Positions 8,584-19,091 of a DNA stretch of 64,000 bases are shown piece after piece. Both the position numbers and the translations under genes were made by a program. The notes beneath the pieces are model-generated. The model was not told the origin of the DNA, made no database searches, and was given only the letters and a program-made list of their open reading frames with translations. Where the stretch lies: NCBI RefSeq assembly GCF_014171575.1, contig NZ_CP050453.1, positions 806,001-870,000 of the forward strand, written 5' to 3'. This DNA is from Microbacterium sp. Se63.02b. Its GTDB lineage: Bacteria; Actinomycetota; Actinomycetes; Actinomycetales; Microbacteriaceae. How positions within the stretch are numbered: the first letter of the stretch is position 1; each line of letters begins with the position of its first letter.

Positions 8584-9989
8584 ACGCGTACATGGTCGGC
8601 GTCGACGTGGGCTCCACGAGCATCAAGCTCCTCGTGACCGGGACGGACGGCCGTCAGGAGCTCGTCGCGAGCAGGCGGTCGCCGTGGCGGAGCGGCGAGC
8701 ACGGGCGCGCCGAGATGTCGGCCGCTCTCGTCATGGACACGGTGCGGGAACTGGCGCACGAGGCCGATTCCCTGCTCTCGGAGCGCGGGTCGTACCGCGT
8801 CCTCGCACTCGGGGTGTCCGGGATGGCGGAGGCGGGAGTCGTCCTCGACCCCGATGGCCGGCCGGCGGCGCCGATCCTCGCGTGGTTCGACCCGCGTGGC
8901 GCCGAGGAGATCCTCGCGACGCCCGAGGCCTTCCGTGCCGAGTTCCTCGGTCGGACCGGGCTGCCGGTGGGTCCCCTCGCCTCGATCGCGAAGCTCCTGC
9001 ACCTTCGCGGCACGGGCGTCGATCTGCACGGGCAGACCTTCCTGAACGTGCCGGAGTACGTCGTGCACTCGCTCGGGGGTCCCCGTGTGGCGGAGTACTC
9101 GCTCGTCTCGCGCACCGGCCTTCTCGACCAGGACGACAGCACGCCGTGGGACACCGCGTTCGAGGTGCTGGGCGTCGGCCCCGACCTGCTCGCCGAGCGC
9201 GTCGGCGCGGGGACGCCCGTCGGGATCGTCACCGACGACGCGATGCCGGATGGCTTCCGCGGCGCCGTCCTCACGGTCGCGGGCCACGACCACCTCGTGT
9301 CGGCCGTCGCGGTCGGCGCGGTCCACAGCGGCCAGCTCTACGACTCGATGGGAACCGCCGAAGCGCTCGTGCGCGTGCTCGACGAACCCCTGCCCTTCGA
9401 CGCGCGCGAACGCCTCGCCGTGGCGGGCATCAACACCGTCCGCCATGTGCTGCCCGGCAAGTACGTCCTCCTCGCCGGCACCAAGTCCGGACTCCTCATG
9501 CGGCGGGTGCTGCAGGTGCTGGGCATCGCGGATGCGCAGGGACGGGCCCGCATCGACGACGAGGTGATGGCGCTGCCCGTCGCGGGCTCCCTCGCCGACG
9601 GCGGGTTGAGCGTGACGGGCGCCCGCAACGACGACGGCGTGCTGAAGATCGTCGCGAACAGCGACGGCCTCACCCCCGCCGAGCTGTTCACGGCGACGCT
9701 GCTGCACGGCAACGACATGTGCGCCGAGCTGATGGAGGTCATGGACCGCGAGGTCTCTCCTCCCACCTCGACCGTGCTCACCGGCGGCTGGTCGAGCATG
9801 GCCAGCATCGTCAGGGCCCGGCGGCGCGTGCTGCCGGACGTCACGGTCGCGACGCACGACGAAGCCACCGCCTTCGGGGCGGCGCTGTTCGCCGCATCGG
9901 CCGCGAACAGCGAAGCCGACTTCGAGAGCGTGGCCGCCGGGTTCCGCTCCGGACATTCCGATCACAACCACAGCAAGGGAAGGAGCTGA
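8580..9989 (+). CDS. FGGY family carbohydrate kinase
   Basis: This complete 469-residue FGGY kinase is of the xylulokinase/gluconokinase superfamily, which phosphorylates sugars or polyols with ATP in the cytosol. The N-terminal phosphate motif GVDVGSTSIK and the VLTGGWSSM segment near residue 400, matching the nucleotide-binding part of the family, are both clear. The ATG at 8580 overlaps the end of the isomerase-like gene. It is unlike typical xylulokinase or rhamnulokinase in detail, so the substrate is left open. The ABC transporter follows 3 bases downstream. Confidence 0.85.
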   Translation: MNAYMVGVDVGSTSIKLLVTGTDGRQELVASRRSPWRSGEHGRAEMSAALVMDTVRELAHEADSLLSERGSYRVLALGVSGMAEAGVVLDPDGRPAAPILAWFDPRGAEEILATPEAFRAEFLGRTGLPVGPLASIAKLLHLRGTGVDLHGQTFLNVPEYVVHSLGGPRVAEYSLVSRTGLLDQDDSTPWDTAFEVLGVGPDLLAERVGAGTPVGIVTDDAMPDGFRGAVLTVAGHDHLVSAVAVGAVHSGQLYDSMGTAEALVRVLDEPLPFDARERLAVAGINTVRHVLPGKYVLLAGTKSGLLMRRVLQVLGIADAQGRARIDDEVMALPVAGSLADGGLSVTGARNDDGVLKIVANSDGLTPAELFTATLLHGNDMCAELMEVMDREVSPPTSTVLTGGWSSMASIVRARRRVLPDVTVATHDEATAFGAALFAASAANSEADFESVAAGFRSGHSDHNHSKGRS

Positions 9990-9992
9990 CCC

Positions 9993-10831
9993 ATGTCGCT
10001 CAGTTCTACGGTTCCGGTTCTCCAGGCGCGAGGACTGTCGCGTCAGTTCGGTCACGTGCGCGCACTGAACGACGTCGACTTCGAGGTGTACCCGGGGGAG
10101 GTGACGGCGCTGATCGGCGACAACGGCGCGGGCAAGTCGACCCTCGTCAAGGCGCTCTCGGGCAACCTCGCCATCGACTCGGGGACGATCCTCTTCGACG
10201 GTGCAGAGGCCGACATGTCCACCCCGTCCGCGGTGAGCGCGCTCGGGGTCGAGACCGTGTACCAGGACCTCGCCCTCGCCCCGCATCTCGACCCCGTGCA
10301 GAACATGTACCTCGGCCGCGAGCTGCGCCAGAACGGTCTCGCCGGCACTCTCGGCTTCATGAAGACCAAGGAGATGCGGGCACAGTCGCGCGCCGCGTTC
10401 GACGAGCTCGGTGCGACCGTGCGTTCGCTGACCTCGCCGGTCGGTGAGATGTCGGGTGGTCAGCGTCAGGCGATCGCGATCGCCCGCGCCGTGCACTGGG
10501 CATCGCGGGTCGTGTTCCTCGACGAGCCCACCGCGGCCCTCGGCGTGCGGCAGACCAAGAACGTGCTCGAGACGATCCGCCGCGTGCGCGACAAGGGCAT
10601 CGCCGTCGTGTTCATCTCGCACTCGATGCCGCACGTCATGGAGGTCTCCGACCGCATCCAGGTGCTGCGCCTTGGTACCAGGGTCGCGAACATCCCGGCG
10701 AACGACACCTCGATGGAGGAGCTCGTGGGGCTCATGACCGGCGCCGTCACCCGTGACGCCGCCCCGCCCGCCGACCTCGCGCCCGAAGGCGACCTCGCCG
10801 AGGGCACTGACGCTGAGAAGGAGTCGAACCG

Positions 10832-10835
<4 letters not shown>
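9993..10835 (+). CDS. Sugar ABC transporter ATP-binding protein, single ATPase domain
   Basis: The 280-residue protein has one nucleotide-binding domain: Walker A GDNGAGKST near residue 43, signature MSGGQRQ and Walker B VVFLDEPTA. Most sugar importers of this (CUT2) class have two fused ATPase domains. Single-domain versions are known in fructose (FrcA-type) importers, so a homodimer is expected at the membrane. The start ATG has AAGGAG upstream. The stop overlaps the permease start. It forms a complete importer with the next two genes. Confidence 0.88.
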
Positions 10836-11914
<1,079 letters not shown>

Positions 11915-11957
11915 CGCCCGGCCCACCACCCATCCACACACAGTCAAGAGAAGAACG

Positions 11958-12962
11958 GTGATCACAATGAAGTGGAACAGGAAAGCGATCAGCATCGCCG
12001 CGCTCGGCGCGAGCGCAGCGCTCGTCCTCGCCGGCTGCGCAGGCGGAGGCGACGATGCCGGCGGCGACGGCGGCTCCGGCGGCGACGACGGCTACGAGAT
12101 CGCATTCGTGCAGGGCGTGGCAGGAGACGAGTTCTACATCTCCATGCAGTGCGGCATCGAAGAGGCGGCAGAGGCCGCCGGTGCCACGGTCAAGGTGCAG
12201 GGCCCGGAGAAGTTCGACCCGACCCTGCAGAAGCCGATCGTCGACGCGCTCGTGGCCTCCAAGCCCGACGCGCTGCTCATCGCCCCGACCGACGTCACGG
12301 CCATGCAGGCGCCGATCCAGGCGGCGGCAGACGCCGGCATCAAGGTCGTCCTCGTCGACACGACGCTGGAGGACCCCTCGATGGCGGTCTCACAGATCGC
12401 GTCCGACAACGAGGGCGGCGGCGCGGCGGCGTTCGAGGCCATCCAGGCTGCGCACCCCGATGGCGGCAAGGTCCTCGTCGTCTCGATCGACCCGGGCATC
12501 TCGACCTCCGACGCGCGTGCCGAAGGATTCGAGAACGCCGTGGCGGAAGACTCCAAGTTCGAGTCGCTCGGCATCGAGTACTCGCACAACGAGCCCGCCG
12601 AGGCCGCCCGCATCGTGACCGCAGCGCTGCAGGCGAACCCCGACATCGTGGGGATCTTCGCCGCGAACCTGTTCGCAGCCGAGGGCACGGCCACCGGCAT
12701 CCAGCAGGCGGGCAAGCAGGGCGAGGTCACGGTCGTCGGATTCGACGCCGGTCCCGCACAGGTCGAGGCGCTCCGCAACGACATCGTGCAGGCCCTGGTC
12801 GCCCAGGAGCCGGCGACCATCGGCAAGGACGGCGTCGCCCAGGCGCTCGCCGCTCTCGAGGGCGACGCCAACGAGGAGAAGATCCAGACCGGGTTCACGG
12901 TGATCACCAAGGAGAACATCGACACCGACGGCGCGGACGCCGTCTACAAGTCGACCTGCTGA
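11958..12962 (+). CDS. Sugar ABC transporter substrate-binding lipoprotein
   Basis: This type 1 periplasmic-binding-protein-like lipoprotein has 334 residues from the GTG start. A basic N-terminus (KWNRK) and hydrophobic stretch lead to the lipobox LAGC near residue 26, so the mature protein is anchored outside the membrane. A Gly/Asp-rich linker follows, then the ligand-binding fold. The GTG at 11958 has GAGAAG closely upstream; the ATG at 11967 is the alternative. A perfect 15-bp hairpin lies just after the stop. Confidence 0.88.
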   Translation: MITMKWNRKAISIAALGASAALVLAGCAGGGDDAGGDGGSGGDDGYEIAFVQGVAGDEFYISMQCGIEEAAEAAGATVKVQGPEKFDPTLQKPIVDALVASKPDALLIAPTDVTAMQAPIQAAADAGIKVVLVDTTLEDPSMAVSQIASDNEGGGAAAFEAIQAAHPDGGKVLVVSIDPGISTSDARAEGFENAVAEDSKFESLGIEYSHNEPAEAARIVTAALQANPDIVGIFAANLFAAEGTATGIQQAGKQGEVTVVGFDAGPAQVEALRNDIVQALVAQEPATIGKDGVAQALAALEGDANEEKIQTGFTVITKENIDTDGADAVYKSTC

Positions 12963-12971
12963 CACCACCCT

Positions 12972-13005
12972 CTTCCGGCGGCCGGGGACACCCGGCCGCC
13001 GGAAG
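12972..13005 (+). terminator. Perfect 15-bp intercistronic hairpin after the binding-protein gene
   Basis: CTTCCGGCGGCCGGG pairs perfectly with its reverse complement across a GACA loop. There is no U tract, so it may attenuate rather than end transcription, or protect the 3' end of the binding-protein mRNA. The downstream SDR starts 20 bases later with no obvious promoter. Confidence 0.7.
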
Positions 13006-13024
13006 CCACCACCGAGAGGACACC

Positions 13025-13792
13025 ATGAGCTTTCCTGACCTCGCGGGGCGCGTCGCCGTCGTCACCGGCGGAGCCCGCGGCATCGGCTACTCCCTCGCCT
13101 CCACGCTCGCTCGCCAGGGCGTGAGCGTCGCCCTGCTCGACCTGCTGCCCGACGTCGAGGAGTCGGCCGCCAGGCTCGCTGCCGAGACGGGCGTCCCCAC
13201 CGCGGCCGCCCGCGTCGACGTGACCGATGCCGCCTCCGTCGAGGCGGCCTTCGCGACCGTGCGGGAGCACATCGGCATCGCGGATCTGCTCGTGACCGCG
13301 GCAGGCATCACGATCTGGGGTGACTCGGCCGAGGTCGATCCCGCGACCTGGTCGAAGGTCATCGATGTGAACCTCAGCGGGACCTTCTACGCCACGCAGG
13401 CGTTCGCGCGCCCGCTGCTCGCCGAGGGCCGCGACGGTTCGGCGATCCTGATCTCCTCGATGTCGGGGCGGGTCGTCAACGTTCCGCAGCACCAGGCGTC
13501 GTACAACGCGTCCAAGGCCGCGGTCGACCAGCTGGCGAAGTCGCTCGCGGTCGAATGGGCACCGCGCATCCGTGTCAACGCCATCGCCCCCGGCTACATC
13601 CTGTCCGACATGACGCGGCAGTTCACCGAGGCGAACCCCGACCTCGCGGCCGACTGGATCTCGCAGATCCCCGCAGGGCGCATGGGCGAGCCCGCCGACC
13701 TCGACGGACTGCTCCTGCTGCTCGCCTCATCGGCCTCGTCGTACCTCACCGGGCAGACGCTGGTGATCGACGGCGGCTACACCGCGATCTGA
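13025..13792 (+). CDS. Short-chain dehydrogenase/reductase, polyol-dehydrogenase type
   Basis: The 255-residue classical SDR has the NAD(P)-binding TGGARGIG (near residue 15), the catalytic Ser of ISSMSGRV, and YNASK with the Tyr/Lys pair (about residues 160-164). The family ending is IDGGYTAI. It closely resembles the SDR at 24156 (shared pattern ILSDMTRQF versus FASDMTRDF). Such enzymes oxidise sugar alcohols or reduce ketoses in the cytosol. The start ATG follows GAGAGGACACC. The next kinase starts 1 base after the stop. Confidence 0.87.
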   Translation: MSFPDLAGRVAVVTGGARGIGYSLASTLARQGVSVALLDLLPDVEESAARLAAETGVPTAAARVDVTDAASVEAAFATVREHIGIADLLVTAAGITIWGDSAEVDPATWSKVIDVNLSGTFYATQAFARPLLAEGRDGSAILISSMSGRVVNVPQHQASYNASKAAVDQLAKSLAVEWAPRIRVNAIAPGYILSDMTRQFTEANPDLAADWISQIPAGRMGEPADLDGLLLLLASSASSYLTGQTLVIDGGYTAI

Positions 13793-13793
13793 C

Positions 13794-15282
13794 ATGTCGA
13801 CCGCCTATCTCGCCGTCGATCTCGGCTCTTCCAGCGTCCGCGTCATGGTCGGGATCCTCCGCACCGTGTCGGGGGCGGGGTCGCTCGTGATCCGGGAAGC
13901 CGGCCGCTTCCCGAACATCCCGGTACGACGACCCGAAGGACTCGGGTGGGACGTCGCCGCCCTGCACGCCGGGGTCGTGGAGGGTCTTCGGTCGGGTGTC
14001 GCCGCAGCGCGGGCTGCCGGCGCGGAGGTGCGGGGCATCGGCGTCGCCGCGTGGGGCGTCGACTACGCCAGGCTGACCGCAGACGGCGTGCTCCGCGATT
14101 TCGTCCGGCATCACCGCGACGCCGATGCCGTCCTCGCGGCGCAGACTTCAGCGGAACGCGACCTCGCCGCGGACTACGCCGTGACCGGCGTGCTCGATCA
14201 GGCGATCAACACGGCCCACCAGCTCCGGCAGGACCGGGCGGCGGGGATCGGCGCGGCGGACGACACCATCCTGCTGACCGCCGACATCTTCGTGCATCTG
14301 CTGACCGGCCGGGTCGGCGCCGAGGTCTCGCTCGCCTCCACCACCGGACTGCTCGACCGTGCGACGGGCGACTGGTCGATCCCGCTCTCCGCAGGGCTGC
14401 CGGCACTGCTGCCGCCGATCGTCGAAGACGGATCGTGGTCGGGGTCGACCACCCCTGAGGTCACGGCAGCGATCGGAGCCGACGACCCCGTGCCCGTGTT
14501 CGCGGTCACCGCGCACGACACCGCCGCCGCGTTCATGGCCGTGACGGACGCCGCGGACGAGGGGACCGGCGTGGTCTCCAGCGGCAGCTGGGGAGTCGCC
14601 GGTCTGGCCCTCGCCGCGCCCCTGCTCGACGAGCGCGCGCGACGGGGAGGGCTTCACACAGGAGATCGGTGCGGCCGGCGACACCCTGCTCGTGAAGAAC
14701 CTCAGCGGCATGTGGCTCCTGCAGCAGACGCTGCGCGAATGGGCGGAGGCGGATGGCTCGTCCGCAGCGCCCATCGAGATGCTCACCGACCTCCTGGCCG
14801 CGGCCGCCGACTCGCACTACCGGGGACGCTTCGATCCGGCCGACCCGTCCTTGCAGGCCCCCGACGGTCTGACGGCCCGCATCGCCGCGGCGTGCACGGC
14901 CACCGGGAGCGCACCGCCGACCTCGCGCGGCGACTTCGTCCGGGCGATCGTCGACAGTCTCGCCGCTGCGTACGCCGACACCCTCCGCGTGGCCGCGGAC
15001 CTGAGCCGACGGCGCCTCGAACGTATCCGCATCGTCGGCGGAGGAGCCCGCAACGATCTGCTGTGTGCGCTCACGGCCGAGCGCAGCGGTCTCCCGGTCA
15101 TCGCCGGCCCCGTCGAGGCCTCGGTGCGCGGCGTGCTGCTGCAGGTGGCCGTCGCCGCGGGTGACCTGACGGATGCCGCGTCCGCCAGGGGCATCGTCGT
15201 GGACGACGGCGACGGTCCTGCGCGCTTTCATCCGGCGGCCGCCGTCGCCACCGCAACCCCGACGATCGGAGATCCTTCGTGA
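13794..15282 (+). CDS. FGGY kinase, rhamnulokinase-like (one frameshift)
   Basis: The protein matches rhamnulokinase-type FGGY kinases, which phosphorylate deoxy-ketoses at C1. It starts AVDLGSSSVRVM and has WGVDYARL near residue 85, a HDTAAAF motif near residue 240, and the ATP-site motif IVGGGARN near residue 420. The frame changes at 14633-14641, inside a (GC)n repeat. Restoring one CG unit gives ARDGEGFTQE and a 496-residue protein, the normal length. Its stop overlaps the GTG start of the class II aldolase, which fits a ketose-1-phosphate kinase/aldolase pair. A second rhamnulokinase-like gene is at 24969. Confidence 0.8.
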
Positions 15283-16033
15283 ACCACCGCGACCTGTTGG
15301 CAGACCTCAGCCGACGCTTGGGCGACCCCGTCATGGAGGCGGCGCTGCTCAGCGAGGGCAACACCTCGGCACGGGATGGCGGCCACATGCTCGTCAAGGC
15401 CTCGGGGGCGGTGCTCGGCTCCGCACAGCCAGAGGACTTCGTGCGGATCGCCCTCGACGAGGCGCTGCGCCTGATCGACGACGAGCACACGGGCGGAGCC
15501 GACATCGACCGCTGGTTCGACCGGATCGCCGCGGAGCAGGGGCGGCGCCCCTCCGTCGAGGCGCTGCTCCACGCCGTGCTGTACGACCAGACCCCGGCGC
15601 GGGTGATCGCCCACTCGCATCCGACCGCCGTGAACGCCCTGCTGTGCTCGGAGCATCCAGAGCTGCTGGTGGACGGGGCGCTGTTCCCCGACCAGATCGT
15701 GGTGCTCGGCGCTGCGCCGCTGCTCGTGCCCTACATCGACCCCGGGCTCCCGCTGGCCCGCGAGGTGCGCCGCCTGGTGCGCGCACACGCGGAGCGGCAC
15801 GGCAGGCCACCGGCGACCGTGTATCTGCAGAACCACGGGATGTTCGTGGTCGGTGCGAATCCGGATCAGGTGCTGGGGATGACCGCGATGGCCCAGAAGT
15901 GCGCGCGGGCGATCATCGGGGCTGCGGCCGTCGGGGGCGTGCGTTTCATGCCCGCCGAGGAGGTGCAGCGCATCGACACGCGCCCCGACGAGGTCTATCG
16001 CAGAGCGCTGCTGGCCGAGGGGTGGCGCGATGA
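15279..16033 (+). CDS. Class II aldolase/adducin family protein (one frameshift near the end)
   Basis: This class II (zinc) aldolase family protein would split a ketose 1-phosphate, as rhamnulose- or fuculose-phosphate aldolases do. It shows the SEGNTSAR motif near residue 27, the His pair VIAHSHPTAV near residue 110, and a third histidine in YLQNHGMF. The GTG start overlaps the kinase stop. The frame breaks in the GGGG at 16019-16022. One added base ends the protein as EGVAR, with a stop overlapping the next ATG, about 251 residues. It is the likely partner of the kinase upstream. Confidence 0.8.
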
Positions 16034-16764
16034 CCGCCGTGACGCTCGAGGGCAAGGTCGCGGTGTTGACCGGTGCGAGTTCGGGGATCGGCCTCGCGAC
16101 GGCGAACGCGCTCGCCGCGGAGGGCTGCCACGTTGTGGCCGTCGCCCGTGACGCGGAGCGCCTCGCCGCGCTCGCCGCCGACCACCCCGACCGCATCTCC
16201 ACGATCCAGGCCGACGTGTCGGACCCCGCGGCCGCGACGCAGATCGTCGACGAGACGCTCCGACGGCACGGGCGCCTCGACATCGTGCTGCCCAACGCCG
16301 GTATCTACCTCGGCGGTGATCTGGCCGATGCCACGGTCGACCAGATCGCGGCCGTCGTCGCGACGAACGTGACCGGTGTCATGGCACTCGTGCGCGCGGC
16401 CCTGCCCTCGCTCCTCGCACAGGGCAGCGGCGACATCCTGGTGACCAGTTCGGTCTCGGGGCATCAGGACATCGAGTGGGAGCCGGTGTACTCGGCCAGC
16501 AAGCACGCCGTGCAGTCGTTCGTGCACACGGTTCGTCGGCAGTACGCCGACAGCGGCGTTCGGATCGGCGCCATCGCGCCCGGGATGGTGCTCAACCCGC
16601 TGTGGGGCTTCGCGCACGGCTCCCCGGAGGAGGCGGAGCGCATCGCCGAGGGGACGGGGATCCGTTCGGCGGACGTCGCCGATGCGATGCTGTTCATGCT
16701 GACGAGGCCGCCGCACGTGGTCGTGCGCGATCTCGTGCTGCTGCCGACCGGGCAACCGATCTGA
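16030..16764 (+). CDS. Short-chain dehydrogenase/reductase (ribitol-dehydrogenase-like)
   Basis: The 244-residue SDR has TGASSGIG at residue 14, the NAG motif (LPNAGIYLGG), a catalytic Ser in TSSVSGHQ and YSASKHAVQ. A late HVVVRDLVLLPTGQ ending resembles ribitol 2-dehydrogenase and related NADP enzymes more than the SDR at 13025. The ATGA overlap couples it to the aldolase. It probably reduces or oxidises a pathway intermediate; the substrate is unknown. Confidence 0.83.
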   Translation: MTAVTLEGKVAVLTGASSGIGLATANALAAEGCHVVAVARDAERLAALAADHPDRISTIQADVSDPAAATQIVDETLRRHGRLDIVLPNAGIYLGGDLADATVDQIAAVVATNVTGVMALVRAALPSLLAQGSGDILVTSSVSGHQDIEWEPVYSASKHAVQSFVHTVRRQYADSGVRIGAIAPGMVLNPLWGFAHGSPEEAERIAEGTGIRSADVADAMLFMLTRPPHVVVRDLVLLPTGQPI

Positions 16765-16776
16765 CGGAGGCACGAC

Positions 16777-17783
16777 ATGGGCGAGCGCGATGCGCATCCG
16801 GTTCCGGAGACACCCTCGATCGTGACGCTCACCGCGTCCGGCGCGATCGATGCGACCTATCGGATCGCCACGCTCGAACGCGGCGCGTTCACGAGGGCGA
16901 GCGGCTATGAGCGCGAACTCAGCGGCAAGGGGTGAACGTCTCGGCCGCCCTGGACCTCGCCGGGGTGCGTACGGCGGCGGTCGTCGTGGTCGGGGAGGAC
17001 GACCTGGCGTTCGCGCAGCGCTCGGCACACCGCGACCTGCTGCGCATCGTGGCCGTGCCTGGTGCGACGAGGGTCAACACCTCGGTGATAGACGATGCCG
17101 GTGCGACCACGAAGATCAACGCCCCGACGCCGCCGATCTCGGGCACGGCGTGGCTCGCGGCACAGGCGGCGGTGACCGAGGCGTGCACCGAGCTCGGGGC
17201 GGATGGGTCGTGATCTCCGGGACCGTGCCCGCCGTCGACGATGCTCCGGCGTCGCTCGTCGACGTCGTGCAGGCCGCGGCGCGCGGTGGTCGCCGGGTGG
17301 CGGTCGACACGAGCGGGGCCGCGCTCAGCGCACTGGCGGTCGACCCCGCGGGCATCGCGCTGATGAAGCCCAACACGCATGAGCTGGCCGAACTGATCGG
17401 CACGGCGCTGCGGACGATCGGAGACGTCGTGTCCGCCGCCCGGCAGCTGCGGGCACGCGGGGTCGGCATCGTCTACACGAGCATGGGAGCCGACGGCGTC
17501 CTTGTGGTGTCGGAGTCGGGCGTGGTCCATGCCAAGGCCGAGGCGCGGGGGCTGGTGAACACGGCTGGCGCGGGCGACGCATCGCTGGCCGGCTTCCTGG
17601 TGGGGCTCGGCGGCGAAGGGGAGGCGAGGCCGCGCTCGCACGTGCGGCGGCGACCGCGGCTTCGTGGGAGCGCATGCCGTCGCGCAGAGCACGACGATCC
17701 TGCGCACCCTCGACGACCTGCCGGCGGCCGAGGTGACCCGCGATCCCGATGCCGCCGTCGAGCTGACCGAACCGGCCGTCTGA
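16777..17783 (+). CDS. PfkB family kinase, 1-phosphofructokinase/tagatose-6-P kinase type (four frameshifts)
   Basis: Reading the pieces together gives a 336-residue PfkB kinase of the FruK/LacC group. It has an N-terminal sugar-binding ELSGKGVNVSAALDLAG, a central VVISGTVP, MKPNTHEL, and TAGAGDASLAGF with the anion hole and catalytic aspartate. The breaks lie near 16930, 17212, 17625 and 17672, each needing one added G. The first two are at GGGG or GGG next to an in-frame stop. Such kinases make hexulose 1,6-bisphosphates, so the LacD-like aldolase at 19092 is a logical next step. It is the last gene of the long operon. True decay is possible but less likely than sequence error. Confidence 0.72.
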
Positions 17784-17802
17784 GGGAGCCCGCCCGACCC
17801 GC

Positions 17803-19012
17803 TCAGCCGACCGGATGCAGGTGGATGCCCTCGGCGTCGAGCGACACGGCGAGACGGTCGAGTCCGTCGATCACGAGGTCGGCGGGGAGCGCGGAGGGCT
17901 CGACCGTCCCGGTGACCGCGATGACGGCGCACCCCGCCGCGCGTGCCGCCTGGATTCCCGCGGTGGCATCCTCGAGCACCAGACACCGCTCGGGGTCGAC
18001 ACCGAGCCGGTCCGCGGCCAGGAGGAAGGGCTCGGGGTCGGGCTTGCCCCGGGGACATCGTCGGACGTCACGAACACCCCGGGGGTGGTGAACCCGGCGG
18101 CGCGCAGGCGGGCAGTGGCCAGCGGCGCCGTGCCGGAGGTCACGACGGCGCGCCGGTCGGCGGGGATGCTGTCGTAGAACGCCCGTGCTCCGCGCACCTC
18201 GGGGAGGGCGACCGCGTCGGCGAGTTCGAGTTCGAGGATGCGGTCGAGTCCTTCAGCCCGCAACCCGGTCGGGAGCAGTCGTGCGATCAGCGTGCGCGCC
18301 GGCTGTCCGTGGTTCTCGTGCAGCGGGTCGGAGGAGACGCCGTAGTGCGCGGCGAAGCGGCGCCAGGCGCGGATGACCGAGGCGGTGGAGTCGACGAGGG
18401 TGCCGTCGAGGTCGAAGAGCACGGCGTCGAAGCTGCGGGAGAAGAGGGCGGCATCGGGATCCAGCGGCGTCCTGACCCCGAGATCCGCGAGCACTCTCGC
18501 CGACTGCTGGGGGTCGACAGCTCCGCATCGATGCGCACCACGGGGATCGCGGGGGTGCGTGGCGGGGCGTCCGTGCGATGACGGTCCCTCGGCTCGCCGC
18601 GCGCAGCCCTCCGCGCGGTGAGCAGCTGCGGGTCGCCCTCGAGGTACACCATGCGCAGCGCGGCGGTGCGACCGCGGCCTGCAGGCGCGCCCACTCCTCG
18701 CCGCCGTCGAGCTCGGTCGTGAACGGAGCGACGAGCACGACACCTCCCGCCGTGGCGACCGCGTCGGCGGCGACCGCCCGCAGCGCGGCATAGCGCCCCT
18801 CGCGGATCGTGCGCGCGTGGTCCGCGCAGCCAGTGTCCGCCGAGCACCGCGTCGTCGAGGGCGTCGAGGAGGGGGTTCGTTACCGCGTCGAGGTCGACGA
18901 GCGGAAGGCGCAGCGACGCCGCGAGCGCGCGGCCGAGGGTCGACTTGCCGCTGCCCGCGATGCCGCTCACGGCGATCGCCAGGGGCTCCGGTGGTTGACA
19001 GGTGTCGTTCAT
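17803..19012 (-). CDS. P-loop kinase fused to HAD phosphatase (frameshifted)
   Basis: The repaired protein is about 404 residues with two domains. Residues 1 to about 180 are a P-loop kinase (GIAGSGKSTLGRAL at residue 17) like gluconate/shikimate-kinase-type enzymes. Residues from about 195 are a HAD-IA hydrolase with FDLDGTLVDS, VTSGTAP, RGKPDPEPF and LVLEDATAG, close to sugar-phosphate phosphatases or beta-phosphoglucomutase. The linker ARVLADLGVRTPLDPDAA is open and lies on one frame, so the fusion does not depend on a repair. Breaks are near 18828, 18690, 18520 and 18052 (GGGG). The start may be leaderless. It is divergent from the LacD-like aldolase. Confidence 0.65.
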
Positions 19013-19018
19013 ACCTCC

Positions 19019-19046
19019 ACCATAGAGGAGAAGACACCGGTGTCAT
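19019..19046 (-). promoter_or_regulatory. Putative leaderless promoter of the kinase-HAD gene
   Basis: On the minus strand, ATGACA (19041-19046) and TATGGT (19019-19024) form a promoter with a 16-base spacer. The -10 ends 6 bases before the ATG at 19012, so transcription would begin at or next to the start codon. The operator at 19033-19044 overlaps the -35 and spacer. Confidence 0.5.
19033..19044. promoter_or_regulatory. LacI-type operator (GACACCGGTGTC)
   Basis: This perfect 12-bp palindrome with a central CG lies between the divergent kinase-HAD and aldolase genes. A close relative (GTCACCGGTGTC) is at 23289-23300 between the next divergent pair. The LacI gene at 20057, in the same unit, is the likely binder. 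Confidence 0.7.
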
Positions 19047-19062
19047 GGTTGATTTTCCGCGG

Positions 19063-19074
19063 AACACCGGTGGC
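19063..19074. promoter_or_regulatory. Second, weaker operator with CACCGGTG core
   Basis: AACACCGGTGGC keeps the 8-bp palindromic core. It is centred 30 bp from the perfect site, about three helical turns, which suits cooperative binding on one face of the DNA. Confidence 0.45.
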
Positions 19075-19091
19075 GATGAGAAGAGGACCCC

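Noticed and set aside
7538..10447. A 969-codon frame starting with the isomerase-like gene
   Set aside because: The isomerase sequence ends at a GGGG frameshift near 8510; the rest is a shadow of the FGGY kinase and ABC ATPase.
16777..17783. PfkB gene as a true pseudogene
   Set aside because: It has four breaks, but each is a single missing G, the motifs are intact, and the same error type occurs in many unrelated genes of the window.
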